From the NCBI GenBank assembly GCA_023389035.1, contig JAEWFC010000031.1, forward strand, positions 124,001 through 188,000: a stretch of 64,000 nucleotides of DNA, in the 5' to 3' direction. The translations under genes were made by a program, and so were the position numbers. Within the stretch, counting starts at the first letter, position 1; every line of letters begins with the position of its first letter. Of this stretch, positions 7,425-16,483 are shown piece after piece. The notes beneath the pieces were generated by a model. The model had not been told where the DNA came from, ran no database searches, and was given only the letters and a program-made list of their open reading frames with translations. This DNA comes from Acidobacteriota bacterium (lineage in GTDB: Bacteria; Acidobacteriota; Blastocatellia; Pyrinomonadales; Pyrinomonadaceae).

Positions 7425-9040
7425 TGAATCAGGAAGTACTGAACACACCGATCGTCGCATCCGAAGCCGCAGCGTACAATTGGACGACTGGAATCCGAGC
7501 TTACGCACCGGCCATCGGCTCGACTGCGGCAGCAATCGTATTGGTCGTCGCAAGACTGGCGTTTGGCGGTGAGAACTTTATCAGCGACGGAGCTCTGATG
7601 ATGCTTGCCCTGGCGGCATATCTCATCGCGGCGGTCTTTTACTTGACCAATTTCTATGCCCCGTTTCGTTTCGCCGAGGCCCTGGGGATGTGGGCTGCGA
7701 CATTGGGCGTCTTCTTTAACCTTTCAAGCTGGCTGGTCCGATGGGTGGCCGCACATGACCGCGAACTGCAGATCTTTATCGATCAGGGCCGTACGGCCGC
7801 CGACATGCCGTGGGCGTTCCGCTACGTTCCGTTCGCAAACCTCTATGACCTTAGCCTTGCGTTCGCGTTCGGTGCCGGGATCACAACTTTGCTTGTGATG
7901 CGGCGGCCCCAGTTTCATCTGGTTGCCGCGCTTTCGCTTCCACTGGCCGCGATCATCCTCGTTCTTGCCCGCTTTATCGGAAACGAGATACTCGATCTGC
8001 CGCCTGTACTCGATTCCTACTGGCGCCCGATCCATGTAGGCATTGCTTCGATCAGCTATGGCGTGGCACTGGTTTGTTTTGCGGTCGCCGTCCTTTATCT
8101 GTTGAAGTCTGGCCTTAAGGTCGAAAAGATGGCGATCTGGACAAACGTCTTCGCCCTATCGGTCTTCGTGACGATCAGCAAATTCAGTATTTTCGCACCT
8201 GCGACCTTTGGCACGTACACGGCATCGACCTTTGTCGGCCCATCGCGGCTTTCGCTCGGACTTCGAGCCGATATTCCTTATGTCGGGTGGATAATAGTCG
8301 CGGCCGCAGCGTTGCTGCTCGTCTCAATGGCTCTATTCGCCAAGGACATTCAGTCCGGCGACACCAAGGCTCGTCGGATCGGCCACTGGCTGCTTAGGGG
8401 GTCGTTGGTAGTCCAAGCCGCCGCTATCGGCCTTCTTGTTTACCAGATCAAAACGATCCAGAACGTACTCGGCCAGATCGATCCGGCCCAGTATGAGCGG
8501 TTTGCAGTGTGGATGCTGCAACAGGAAAACGTCGCACAAGCACAGATCAACCAGATACCATCCGCACAACTTGTCGCGATGTCCACCGAGTGGATCCGCC
8601 AGAACGGCTCACAGCTTCACCTTAGCCTGAATGCTAACCCTGTCGAGCTCGCCGCCCTGATCACCGCTTTCACCGGAACGCTTTTTGTCGTGATCTTCAG
8701 TTTTAAGACTGATCGCCTGCGCGAAGCCCTACCAGCAGCCGAGCGACTTGATGGTTTAATGTACAAGCTTGCAGGCGTAGCATTCGCCGGGCTCGCCCTG
8801 CTCTTAATGACGGGAGCTGTCTGGGCGAACGAATCGTGGGGCCGTTATTGGGGATGGGATGCAAAGGAGGTCGGGGCTCTGGTCGCCTGGCTTACCTATG
8901 CGGGCTTCCTGCATTCACGGATCGCATACGGTTGGCGTGGCCATCGTTCCGCCTACTTTGCCATCGTCGCTTTTTTGTTTGTAATATTCACATACCTCGG
9001 GGTTAGTTATCTGTTGCCCGGGCTCCACTCATACGCATAG
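7424..9040 (+). CDS. ccsA: CcsA/ResC-like cytochrome c biogenesis protein (haem handling)
   Basis: This is a polytopic membrane protein of 538 residues. Near the C-terminus it carries the tryptophan-rich haem-handling signature WGRYWGWDAKE (WWD-type domain). It also has conserved His positions in the following helices (FLHSRIAYGWRGH). It is the usual partner of ResB in System II. The N-terminal part has extra helices, so it is longer than minimal CcsA, as often seen outside Firmicutes. It is translationally coupled to resB (1-nt overlap) and followed 4 nt later by a TPR gene. The three form one operon. Confidence 0.92.
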   Translation: MNQEVLNTPIVASEAAAYNWTTGIRAYAPAIGSTAAAIVLVVARLAFGGENFISDGALMMLALAAYLIAAVFYLTNFYAPFRFAEALGMWAATLGVFFNLSSWLVRWVAAHDRELQIFIDQGRTAADMPWAFRYVPFANLYDLSLAFAFGAGITTLLVMRRPQFHLVAALSLPLAAIILVLARFIGNEILDLPPVLDSYWRPIHVGIASISYGVALVCFAVAVLYLLKSGLKVEKMAIWTNVFALSVFVTISKFSIFAPATFGTYTASTFVGPSRLSLGLRADIPYVGWIIVAAAALLLVSMALFAKDIQSGDTKARRIGHWLLRGSLVVQAAAIGLLVYQIKTIQNVLGQIDPAQYERFAVWMLQQENVAQAQINQIPSAQLVAMSTEWIRQNGSQLHLSLNANPVELAALITAFTGTLFVVIFSFKTDRLREALPAAERLDGLMYKLAGVAFAGLALLLMTGAVWANESWGRYWGWDAKEVGALVAWLTYAGFLHSRIAYGWRGHRSAYFAIVAFLFVIFTYLGVSYLLPGLHSYA

Positions 9041-9044
9041 TTAT

Positions 9045-9737
9045 ATGACTAAAGAAAATATTCTCTTCGTCGTTATCGGGATCCTTGCTGGGTTCATCGG
9101 CGGGTTCTTTTTCGCCAATTCTATAAACCAGAGTGCCGGGCTTTCTGCAGCCGCACCGGCAGCTGCTCCCGGTGCAGCATTACCGTCCGGGCACCCTGCC
9201 GTTCCCGGAACCGGCGGCTCGATCCCTGAGGTCCAGGCAGCAATAGATAAGGCAAAGGCTAACCCGAATGATTTCGACGCCCAAATGAAAGCCGCGGAGC
9301 TTTACTATCAGATCCAGCGGTTTGACGGGGCGATCGAATTTCTCAAGAAGGCCAGCGAGCTTCAGCCTGACAATCAGGATGTTCTTGTTAATCTCGGCAA
9401 CGCCAATTTCGACGCGGGGCGATATGAGGAGGCTGAAAAGGTTTACACGAAGGTACTCGCCAAGAAGCCCGAAGATGCCGATATTCGTGCTGATCTGGCA
9501 TTGAGCTTCGTCTTCCGTGATAAACCCGACTACGATCGGGCGATCAAGGAATTCAACACAGTGCTCGAGTCGAATCCGTCACACGTACTGGCTCTTCAGA
9601 ATCTGACCGTTGCGTATACGAAGAAGTCTGACGTGGCCGCCGCAAACGCTACGCTTGCCAAACTCGAGCAGATCGATTCTGCAAATACATCGATCGCAAA
9701 ACTTCGCGAAGAGATACAAAAGATCGAGACAAAATAA
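9045..9737 (+). CDS. Membrane-anchored TPR protein of the cytochrome c maturation operon
   Basis: One N-terminal transmembrane helix (residues 5-27, GILAGFIGGFFFA) is followed by an Ala/Pro/Gly-rich linker to about residue 65. Then come about four tetratricopeptide repeats (FDAQMKAAELYYQIQRFDGAIEFL, DVLVNLGNANFDAGRYEEAEKVY and so on). TPR proteins such as CcmH/CycH/NrfG hold apocytochromes for haem ligation. Position right behind resB-ccsA suggests the same chaperone role, which is an inference. It is followed by a strong terminator. Confidence 0.8.
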   Translation: MTKENILFVVIGILAGFIGGFFFANSINQSAGLSAAAPAAAPGAALPSGHPAVPGTGGSIPEVQAAIDKAKANPNDFDAQMKAAELYYQIQRFDGAIEFLKKASELQPDNQDVLVNLGNANFDAGRYEEAEKVYTKVLAKKPEDADIRADLALSFVFRDKPDYDRAIKEFNTVLESNPSHVLALQNLTVAYTKKSDVAAANATLAKLEQIDSANTSIAKLREEIQKIETK

Positions 9738-9753
9738 AAGGGATATACAAAAA

Positions 9754-9815
9754 GAACCGCGTTGCCGGGGCGATGGGAGGAGATGACCCAATACCGGTAA
9801 CGCGGTTTCTTTTTC
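9754..9815. terminator. Strong, probably bidirectional terminator
   Basis: Arms 9754-9768 and 9794-9808 pair over about 15 bp with G-U/minor mismatches. TTTCTTTTT follows on the plus strand. An A-rich run on the left side would serve the convergent minus-strand gene. Confidence 0.85.
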
Positions 9816-9845
9816 CGACGAGCTGAAACAAGCTGCCGGTCTTTT

Positions 9846-10109
9846 TCAAGCTGATTTCAACACACCGAATGCGGGTGCCGTTTGCGGCGCCTCGACCGGT
9901 TTTAGCGGTTCCACATGATGAGCTTCGATCTCATGCTCATGATCCACATGAGCCATGATCGGAAGCACACAGATCATTCCGGCAAAGACCAGCCCGAAAG
10001 CTAGAAAACCATAAACCACCACCGTGACCGGACCGAAAAGGCCCAAAGCAAAAAGCACGAATGCACTCGCTAGAAATAAAGTCCAGATTGACCAATACGC
10101 TTTAACCAT
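9846..10109 (-). CDS. Small two-helix membrane protein with His-rich tail
   Basis: The 87-residue product has two transmembrane helices (about 6-25 and 28-52). A hydrophilic tail follows with a His/Glu cluster (HVDHEHEIEAHH) that could bind a metal. I start at the ATG at 10109 because AAGGAG lies 8 nt upstream; a longer frame to 10166 lacks this. I do not recognise the family. It lies next to a flavin oxidoreductase and the cytochrome maturation operon, so a respiratory accessory role is conceivable but unproven. Confidence 0.65.
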   Translation of the reverse strand: MVKAYWSIWTLFLASAFVLFALGLFGPVTVVVYGFLAFGLVFAGMICVLPIMAHVDHEHEIEAHHVEPLKPVEAPQTAPAFGVLKSA

Positions 10110-10282
10110 TTCCCTCACTCCTTCGATCCGAATGCGGTGGACTGACCCACCAATACCGGTCACCATCGCAAAACCTGTACCAGTGAAAGACAGCGGATTT
10201 TATTAGCTTCCTGAGCAGCTGGCTGCGGATAAATCCACAGCATCTACCGCTGCTCCGCGAACTTTTCCGGTTCGCACGCGTT

Positions 10283-11440
10283 CTACTGCCCACTGAATAT
10301 TTGCTGCTCCGGTTCGTCCTTTATCAACCCGTATCTTTCGCGAAGGCGTTTCGCCAATCCGAAGAATACTCCTTCATCGAAATCAGCGAGGGTGTTATCC
10401 CAGAACCCGTAATGGAAATAAACTGGATCGGTGTACTTCTCGCCGATCGCCCATGCGATGTCGTGGCGGTATTCCTCGCTCGGGAGATCGCCATTTAGTT
10501 CAGATATTAGATTCGCGGCCGCAACACGCCCTTGCCGGATAGCCATATAGCCGAAGCGGGGACCCGGAAGAGTGATCGCATCTCCGGCCGCGTAGATACC
10601 GTCGCAGCCGTCGACCTGCATCCGGCTATTGACCTTTACAAACCCCGCTTCATCAGAGAATGGTGCCAGATGCAGTAAAGAACGCTGCCCCTTGAAAGGC
10701 GGGAATAAGATCAAAAGATCGTGGTTTAGGGCGCGTCCGTCGGCGGTAAAAACACTCTTTGCATCGACCCTTTCGATCGGGAATTCCGATACTAGACGAA
10801 TGCCCTTACTATCGAACTCACGTTCAATGTCTCTGAAGAGGGTTGATCCCGCAAACGCAGAGTCCACCGTCGAAGGGAAGACGGTGGTGACGGAAACGGT
10901 TCCATCAGCGATCTGCTTGCGGAAGCGTTTCGCTAATCCAAGTGACAATTCACAAACGGGAACCGGGAGTGAAGATTCCGGAGCAAGAGCTACTACGATC
11001 GATCCTTTTTCAAAATTATCGATCGAGGATCTAAGCCGTAACGCCTCGTTAAGATTGAGCAAGTGGTGTGAGTGCTCGGCAGAGCCGGGCACGGCGCCCA
11101 TTGCCAGCCGACGGCCCACGCAGAACAGCATATGATCATAATGAAGAGATTCAGTTGCACCACCAGCCGCGACAACGACGGTCTTTGAGACCGTGCCGAT
11201 TCCGGTAACGCGCCCTTCAACGAAGCGAATATTGAATGGCCGGAGAGCGCTTTCGAGATCGAACTCGATCTCTTCAAGCCGAAAGTCCCCGAATACGAAC
11301 GGCACCAAAGCAGGATAAAAAAGAAAACGCGGGTTCTGGGAGATCAGCGTTATCTCGTGTCTGTCACCTACCAGCCTGCCGAGCTTTTCCGCAGCGGTAA
11401 CCGCCGCAAATCCGCCGCCTAATATCAGTATTTTTCCCAT
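10283..11440 (-). CDS. FAD/NAD(P)-dependent oxidoreductase (NDH-2 / sulfide:quinone reductase-like)
   Basis: A Rossmann dinucleotide fold opens at residue 3 (ILILGGGFAAVTAAEKL). The FAD-binding ATG-like and second GD motif (GIYAAGDAI) lies near residue 290. The overall length (385) and the pattern FLFYPALVPFVFG fit type II NADH dehydrogenase / SQR relatives. Only a few Cys are present (in LFCVG, PVCELS and DGCDG), so a full SQR cysteine pair is uncertain. The family transfers electrons from NADH or sulfide to quinone. The precise donor cannot be read from the sequence. A UspA gene lies just upstream, 12 bp away, on the same strand. Confidence 0.8.
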   Translation of the reverse strand: MGKILILGGGFAAVTAAEKLGRLVGDRHEITLISQNPRFLFYPALVPFVFGDFRLEEIEFDLESALRPFNIRFVEGRVTGIGTVSKTVVVAAGGATESLHYDHMLFCVGRRLAMGAVPGSAEHSHHLLNLNEALRLRSSIDNFEKGSIVVALAPESSLPVPVCELSLGLAKRFRKQIADGTVSVTTVFPSTVDSAFAGSTLFRDIEREFDSKGIRLVSEFPIERVDAKSVFTADGRALNHDLLILFPPFKGQRSLLHLAPFSDEAGFVKVNSRMQVDGCDGIYAAGDAITLPGPRFGYMAIRQGRVAAANLISELNGDLPSEEYRHDIAWAIGEKYTDPVYFHYGFWDNTLADFDEGVFFGLAKRLRERYGLIKDEPEQQIFSGQ

Positions 11441-11452
11441 TTGGATGTTGCT

Positions 11453-11917
11453 CTAAGTTCCCGCTGAGACATTACTGCGGACAACCAACACAGAACACGG
11501 GGCATGGTGGACGACCGTGTCAGAAACTGAACCCAACGTAAGCCGCCCCCAGAATCCGCGACCGTGCGAACCTACGATGACCAGGTCGCAGCCCATCTTC
11601 TCAGCCTCGTCAACGATCACTTGGGCAGCACGACCTAGCTGGACGGACGTTCGAAGCTCGGGGCCTTCGGGAAAGCTAGACCTTACGGCATCTGCGGCGT
11701 TGTCGATGGCTTCAAGCGCCCGAGCCTCAGCGAGATCGTCGAGCTTTCGGTAATACTCGGCCGATATCGCGAAAGGCTCAGCCGGCATGGGAAGCTGAGG
11801 CTCATACACGGATAGGATCTCGAGTTCTTTGACGTCGCCAAGCTTGATCAGCTCAAGACAGGCATCAACCGCGGCCCGGCTGAATTCCGAACCATCTGTA
11901 GCTAAAAGCACTTTCAC
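11453..11917 (-). CDS. Universal stress protein, UspA family
   Basis: A single 154-residue Usp domain begins KVLLATDGSEFSRAAVDA. It carries the ATP-binding signature GSHGRGFWGRLTLGSVSD near the C-terminus, ending PCSVLVVR. I place the start at the GTG at 11917 because GGAGGT sits 6 nt upstream; the longer frame has no such signal. It is probably co-transcribed with the flavin oxidoreductase 12 bp downstream. Usp proteins respond to starvation or redox stress; the target here is unknown. Confidence 0.9.
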   Translation of the reverse strand: MKVLLATDGSEFSRAAVDACLELIKLGDVKELEILSVYEPQLPMPAEPFAISAEYYRKLDDLAEARALEAIDNAADAVRSSFPEGPELRTSVQLGRAAQVIVDEAEKMGCDLVIVGSHGRGFWGRLTLGSVSDTVVHHAPCSVLVVRSNVSAGT

Positions 11918-12163
11918 GGTACGACCTCCGAAAGAATGAACATTTCGAATCGCTGTTATGTAGTGCAAGCCGTGTTCCGTCGATCATCCAAAGCTATATT
12001 CCCGATTTGTTCGGAAACTCGGGTTTCGTCCGGAATATAACTGCCAGCCACCGCGAATTTTTACGCGCCTAGATTAGTGTCCAACTGTGGAGAGCACATC
12101 GCCGACATCGAATATTGATGTCCGTTGGCGGGAGCATCGAGTTTCGAGTATCATTTTCACATT

Positions 12164-13120
12164 ATGAAAACTCTCTACCCTGAGATCGAACCGTTCGATT
12201 CCGGCATGCTAAAGGTCTCTGATCTCCACGAGATCTATTACGAACGTGTCGGTAATCCAGACGGCATTCCCGTGGTCTTTCTCCACGGCGGCCCCGGTGG
12301 TGGTTTGATCCCGATGTATCGTCAGTTTTTCGATCCGACGGCATATCACGTAATCTTGTTCGATCAGCGGGGCTCTGGTCGATCGGTCCCGCACGCCGAA
12401 CTTAACGAGAACACGACGTGGGACCTGATCAACGACATCGAGGCGCTTCGAGAGAAGTTTTCGGTCGAGAAATGGTTTGTTTTTGGGGGATCTTGGGGCA
12501 GCACGCTGAGTTTGGCTTACGGTATCACGCATCCCGACCGATGCTTGGGCCTTGTACTGCGTGGAATATTTCTTACGAGGAAGAAAGAACTACAATGGTT
12601 TTACCAGTACGGTGCCTCAGAGATATTTCCGGATTTCTGGGAACGATATCGCGACGAGATCCCTGAGGACGAACGGGGCGACTTTATGACCGCTTATCAC
12701 AAACGCCTAACCAGCGATGATGAGGCGACGCGTCTTTCGGCCGCTCGGGCATGGAGCACATGGGAAGGGGCAACATCAAAACTCTTTCCTGACCAAGACC
12801 TTATGGATCATTGGGAAGGCGAGCACGAGGCACTTTCGCTTGCACGGATCGAGTGTCATTACTTTATGAACGGATCATTTTTCCCCAGTGACAATTATTT
12901 GTTAGAGAATATCGATAAGATCCGCGATATACCGACCGTCATTGTTCAGGGCCGATACGATGTCGTATGTCCGATGACCTCGGCGTGGGACCTGCATCGT
13001 GCTCTACCAGAAGCAGAGTTTATTGTCGTTCCTGATTCAGGGCACTCGGTCTCAGAAAAAGGTATCACCGCGGCACTGGTCAACGCGATGGATCAATTCC
13101 GTGACAAGAAATCTCGCTGA
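12164..13120 (+). CDS. pip: Proline iminopeptidase (alpha/beta hydrolase, S33)
   Basis: It releases N-terminal proline from peptides in the cytoplasm. Visible are the oxyanion-hole motif HGGPGGG (41-47), DQRGSGRS (67-74), and the nucleophile Ser110 in GGSWGS. Late acidic and His residues follow in YDVVCP and DSGHS. The 318-residue length matches the family when started at the ATG at 12164 (MKTLYPEIEPF). A longer in-frame start at 12125 adds no conserved sequence. It is a single gene with no clear operon partner. The gap upstream (11918-12163) shows no feature I can name. Confidence 0.93.
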   Translation: MKTLYPEIEPFDSGMLKVSDLHEIYYERVGNPDGIPVVFLHGGPGGGLIPMYRQFFDPTAYHVILFDQRGSGRSVPHAELNENTTWDLINDIEALREKFSVEKWFVFGGSWGSTLSLAYGITHPDRCLGLVLRGIFLTRKKELQWFYQYGASEIFPDFWERYRDEIPEDERGDFMTAYHKRLTSDDEATRLSAARAWSTWEGATSKLFPDQDLMDHWEGEHEALSLARIECHYFMNGSFFPSDNYLLENIDKIRDIPTVIVQGRYDVVCPMTSAWDLHRALPEAEFIVVPDSGHSVSEKGITAALVNAMDQFRDKKSR

Positions 13121-13234
13121 TCGAAAACCACGGATTTTTTCGGATGAAACTTCGCTAAAATAGGGTTATGATGAACCTCGAGCAAGGCGGTTCCGGCATA
13201 TCGCCAGATTGAGGCTCACATAAGAGTGAACATT

Positions 13235-13498
13235 ATGTTAATGATCGGTTTAGGAACACCGGAGATCATCGGCATCGTTATAGTGCTTTTTCTCCTTTTC
13301 GGGGCTTCCCGCTTGCCGCAGCTCGCTAAGTCGCTCGGTCAATCGCGAAAAGCGTTCAAGGAAGGGATGAGAGAGGCGGAGCTCGACGAAGCTGATGAAA
13401 AGCAGTTGCGATCTGTCGATGCCCCAAAGGTTTCGGAGATGACCGATGCTGACTTGGCCGACGAAATGCGGCGCAGATCAGCTGCAGACCGAAGCTGA
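13235..13498 (+). CDS. tatA: Twin-arginine translocase subunit TatA/TatE
   Basis: This is a small single-span protein with the TatA layout. A short N-terminal segment (IGLGTPE) is followed by a transmembrane helix (IIGIVIVLFLLFGASRLPQLAKSLG) leading into an amphipathic helix and an acidic tail. TatA oligomers form the pore for folded Tat substrates. AAGAG lies 8 nt before the ATG at 13235; GTG at 13226 is a possible alternative. No tatB or tatC is nearby. Confidence 0.9.
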   Translation: MLMIGLGTPEIIGIVIVLFLLFGASRLPQLAKSLGQSRKAFKEGMREAELDEADEKQLRSVDAPKVSEMTDADLADEMRRRSAADRS

Positions 13499-13521
13499 TC
13501 TGCAGGCGTTAGGCTTTTTCC
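13473..13521 (+). terminator. Terminator overlapping the end of tatA
   Basis: An 11-bp perfect stem (13473-13483 with 13493-13503, 9-nt loop) is followed within about 11 bases by TTTTTCCCC. The stem includes the last codons of tatA. It lies at a convergent gene junction. Confidence 0.6.
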
Positions 13522-14312
13522 CCCGTTAGTATCGTTGCCTTGACGGTAAAACGGAATGTAAGATCACCATCTTCGGCCTCGATCAACCGGGCAAGTTCTG
13601 TTGAGACTTGCTCCTTTTCATTTTCGTCAAGAGCGTCTAACCATTTCGGCAGTAGAAAATCTGCAACGAGCGGTGAATTTAGAAAGACTTCGCCGTTTTC
13701 GTACTCGAATACTTCGATCGCAGATTCGGTCTTGATCTTTACCAAGCCAGCATCCGAGGCGATCGCCTCGATCTGTGAGAGCGTAGGCGCCTCGGAAACC
13801 ATTCGCTCGACCGATGAGCCGTGATCGTCGAGATCGGTGTTGATAAACCCTTCCCAAAGCAACGAGTATATCTCCCCGAATGTTCCTGCTGAGGGTATCA
13901 TTACGGCGACGCGCCCGCCGCTTTTCGCGACCCGAACGGTATCGTTAATGAGTTCTGTCAATTGCGTAGCAGGAGTAAAGCTGGCGTCGGCGATAACGAC
14001 GTCGAAGGCGTCAGAATCGAAAGCGATCATTGAGAAGTCGACATCTGCCCGAGCAGCGATAGCCTTGTCACGGGCGATGTTGAGCATATCCTCATTCTCG
14101 CAAGCTGCGAATATGGCGAGGTCATCATCTGCCCTTTGGCGTAACTCGATACAGTGGTTCCCGGTACCGCTATTTATATAAAGCAAGTTTTCGGCGTCGC
14201 GAAGATCTATATGCTTATCGGCAAGCTCCGTGAATCGCCGCGTCCATTCGTCATCGACAAAAAGATCGCGGATGAACGCGAGTTCCTTCTGAGTTTTTTG
14301 CATTAGTTTCAT
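13509..14312 (-). CDS. Class I SAM-dependent methyltransferase-like protein
   Basis: The 267-residue protein has a Rossmann-like methyltransferase core. Motif I is LLYINSGTGNHCIEL (about 43-57), an acidic end of strand 2 lies in FAACENED, and motif IV-like FDVVIADASF comes near residue 105. GGRVAVMIPS resembles the post-motif strand of UbiE-type enzymes. The glycine loop (NSGTGNH) is less canonical than usual. The C-terminal 100 residues (FLLPKWLDALDENEKEQ...) are unfamiliar. AAGG precedes the ATG by 4 nt. The substrate cannot be inferred. Confidence 0.75.
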   Translation of the reverse strand: MKLMQKTQKELAFIRDLFVDDEWTRRFTELADKHIDLRDAENLLYINSGTGNHCIELRQRADDDLAIFAACENEDMLNIARDKAIAARADVDFSMIAFDSDAFDVVIADASFTPATQLTELINDTVRVAKSGGRVAVMIPSAGTFGEIYSLLWEGFINTDLDDHGSSVERMVSEAPTLSQIEAIASDAGLVKIKTESAIEVFEYENGEVFLNSPLVADFLLPKWLDALDENEKEQVSTELARLIEAEDGDLTFRFTVKATILTGEKA

Positions 14313-14356
14313 TTAACCTTACCCAAGGCGTCAGGTAAAGACGGCGCACAATAACG

Positions 14357-15130
14357 ATGTCGAAGAATATAAAAGCGTTATTTGACCTCACCGGCCGTGT
14401 GGCGATCGTAACGGGCGGCTCGCGTGGGATCGGAAAGGAAATGGCTGAGGCGCTTGCCGAGGCCGGGGCAAGCCTGATGCTGTGTGCAAGGCGTGAGGAA
14501 GGGCTCTCCGCCATAACGGCGGAATTGCGGTCTAAAGGCTATGCGGTAGAAAGCATGATCTGTGATGTCTCAGATCCCGCTCAGGTGGAACGATTGGTCG
14601 CCACTACGATCGAGCGGCTTCAGCGTCTCGATATCCTGATCAATAACGCCGGTGTCTCTTGGGGAGCGATGCCCGAGGAAATGCCTCTCGATAAGTGGCA
14701 AAAGGTGATAGACGTGAACCTGACCGGATGCTTTCTAATGGCCCAGGCTGCCGGTCGGGAGATGCTTAAGAACAACAGCGGTTCTATAATCAACATCGCG
14801 TCGATCGCCGGAATTACTTCTTCAGCGAACGGGCCATTTTATGCGGGCTATGTAGCGAGCAAGGCCGGGCTGATCGGATTGACGCGCGAACTGGCGGCAA
14901 GTTGGGGCCGCCGCGGCATTCGGGTAAACGCTATCGCGCCCGGATTTTTCCACTCACGGCTTGCCGACGCTGTGATCGATATTTATGAACGTTCGATACA
15001 GGAGAATAATGTTATCCCGAGGGTCGGTAATGAAGGTGAACTCAAGGGTGTTACAGTATTCCTTGCATCAGACGCCTCGAGTTATGTGACCGGCCAAACG
15101 ATCGTCGTCGATGGCGGTATGACAGTTTAG
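14357..15130 (+). CDS. Short-chain dehydrogenase/reductase (SDR)
   Basis: A classical SDR of 257 residues. The cofactor motif TGGSRGIG is at 19-26, NNAG at 96-99, and the catalytic Ser149, Tyr165 and Lys169 (YVASK) follow. The C-terminal SYVTGQTIVVDGGMTV is typical of FabG-like 3-oxoacyl reductases and gluconate dehydrogenases. GGSRG in the first turn suggests NADP(H) use. The substrate is not determinable from sequence. A Ni/Co transporter-like gene follows 10 bp downstream, but no functional link is obvious. Confidence 0.93.
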   Translation: MSKNIKALFDLTGRVAIVTGGSRGIGKEMAEALAEAGASLMLCARREEGLSAITAELRSKGYAVESMICDVSDPAQVERLVATTIERLQRLDILINNAGVSWGAMPEEMPLDKWQKVIDVNLTGCFLMAQAAGREMLKNNSGSIINIASIAGITSSANGPFYAGYVASKAGLIGLTRELAASWGRRGIRVNAIAPGFFHSRLADAVIDIYERSIQENNVIPRVGNEGELKGVTVFLASDASSYVTGQTIVVDGGMTV

Positions 15131-15140
15131 GCATTTAATT

Positions 15141-15845
15141 ATGGAGATCACCGCAAACTCTTCCGTCTTTGCGATCCTTGCGATCGGATTCGTGATCGGT
15201 CTTTATCATGCCGTCGAAGCCGATCATCTGGCTGCCGTGTCGGCGATCGTCAGCGAACGCAAAAGCGCTATCGCGTCGTCGCTCATCGGGGGGCTTTGGG
15301 GGCTCGGTCATACCATCTCACTGTTTGTTGTTGGAGCTCTCGTTATCTTTCTAAAGCTTCAGATCTCGGAAAGTTTGGAGGCAAAGCTCGAGGCTGTGGT
15401 TGGCGTGATGCTTGTAGCATTAGGTGCTAACGCGATTCGAAAACTCTTCACGTCGGAAAAGATCCATCTTCATGAGCACGAACACGGCGGTAACCACCAT
15501 GTGCATCTGCATGCCCACAGCGATGAAGCCGGAGAGATCTCACACCACGGCGTAAGTCCTCGATCGGTCCTGGTTGGTATGGTGCATGGACTCGCGGGCA
15601 GTGCCGGACTGATGCTTGTCGTGGTGCCGACTATCGAATCGCCAATGCTTGCACTTGCCTACATTCTGATCTTCGGTGTCGGTTCCATCGCGGGCATGAT
15701 GCTGATGAGTATGCTAATGAGCGTACCGCTTGTTCTAACTGCGAACAGATTCACGATATTGAACAAAGGCATCAGAGTTCTCGCCGGGCTTTTTAGCCTG
15801 ATATGGGGTGTGCTGTTGATCAACGAGAAACTGTTGCAGAGCTAA
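15141..15845 (+). CDS. Ni/Co permease-like (HoxN/NixA/UreH superfamily) membrane protein
   Basis: This is a six-helix-type membrane protein of 234 residues. Helix 1-2 carries the HX4DH signature (HAVEADH, residues 23-29) used by NiCoT permeases to select Ni2+ or Co2+, repeated in part by GLGHT. A cytoplasmic loop around residues 112-137 is very His-rich (HLHEHEHGGNHHVHLHAH). The length is closer to UreH/short NiCoT forms than to full HoxN. No urease or hydrogenase gene is nearby, so the metal is uncertain. Confidence 0.8.
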   Translation: MEITANSSVFAILAIGFVIGLYHAVEADHLAAVSAIVSERKSAIASSLIGGLWGLGHTISLFVVGALVIFLKLQISESLEAKLEAVVGVMLVALGANAIRKLFTSEKIHLHEHEHGGNHHVHLHAHSDEAGEISHHGVSPRSVLVGMVHGLAGSAGLMLVVVPTIESPMLALAYILIFGVGSIAGMMLMSMLMSVPLVLTANRFTILNKGIRVLAGLFSLIWGVLLINEKLLQS

Positions 15846-16483
15846 CTATTGCGGTTAACGAAATGGAATTCACCGAATGCCGCCGGAACGTGAAAGCGGG
15901 GCCGTTCCGTCATTGTCGGTGACCACGCTAGCATTCCTCGATCCGGACCCTTTCCTACGCATCGATAGAAATTGCCTAACCAAACTTCGCCCTGTTCCGG
16001 CCGTTTGCCAAATGCGCGGAATGGTATCGCCATCGCCATCAGTACGCGATCCCCATCGATCCTCGCATCTACGCGCAATCCCGTATCGTATTTCCAATCC
16101 TTAACGAAAGACCCGCTGGTCGCATCTACGGCAAGGTCAAGCCATTCGCCCGTAGGGGCCACTTCGAATTCGAGATATTTTCGAGGCTCACTCTTATCGC
16201 ATGCAATGAACGCCTCGCAAACATCGCGTTCCCACAGCTGCGGCGATTTGATCTCGGTGACGGGTTGTTCAGCAATGACCAACGGCTCTGTCTGCCGGCA
16301 ATCGAACCGGATGTAAAGTTCCTCATCCGACCACAACGCTGCGACATCAAAAGACCGCCCATAACCTGCGGCGTCGCCTGACCAAAGCGTTTCCACGGTA
16401 ACGGGGAGTGCGGTTTCCCATGCGGGATCATCTAGGAGCCCAACGATCCCGGCTTCGACAAAGTGAAAATCAAGTGTGTGCAT
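15842..16483 (-). CDS. Carbohydrate-binding family 9-like (CBM9/DOMON-like) protein
   Basis: The 213-residue protein has the CBM9-like beta-sandwich pattern. This includes ALWSDEELYIRFDCRQTEP, LWERDVCEAFIA, YLEFEVAPTGEWLDL, and a C-terminal WLGNFYRCVG...LAWSPTMTERPRFHVPAAFGEFHF. No signal peptide is visible, unlike secreted xylanase modules, so a cytoplasmic or unusual role is possible. It overlaps the convergent permease gene by 4 bp and the upstream DUF2156 gene by 14 bp. The latter overlap suggests co-translation. Confidence 0.75.
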   Translation of the reverse strand: MHTLDFHFVEAGIVGLLDDPAWETALPVTVETLWSGDAAGYGRSFDVAALWSDEELYIRFDCRQTEPLVIAEQPVTEIKSPQLWERDVCEAFIACDKSEPRKYLEFEVAPTGEWLDLAVDATSGSFVKDWKYDTGLRVDARIDGDRVLMAMAIPFRAFGKRPEQGEVWLGNFYRCVGKGPDRGMLAWSPTMTERPRFHVPAAFGEFHFVNRNS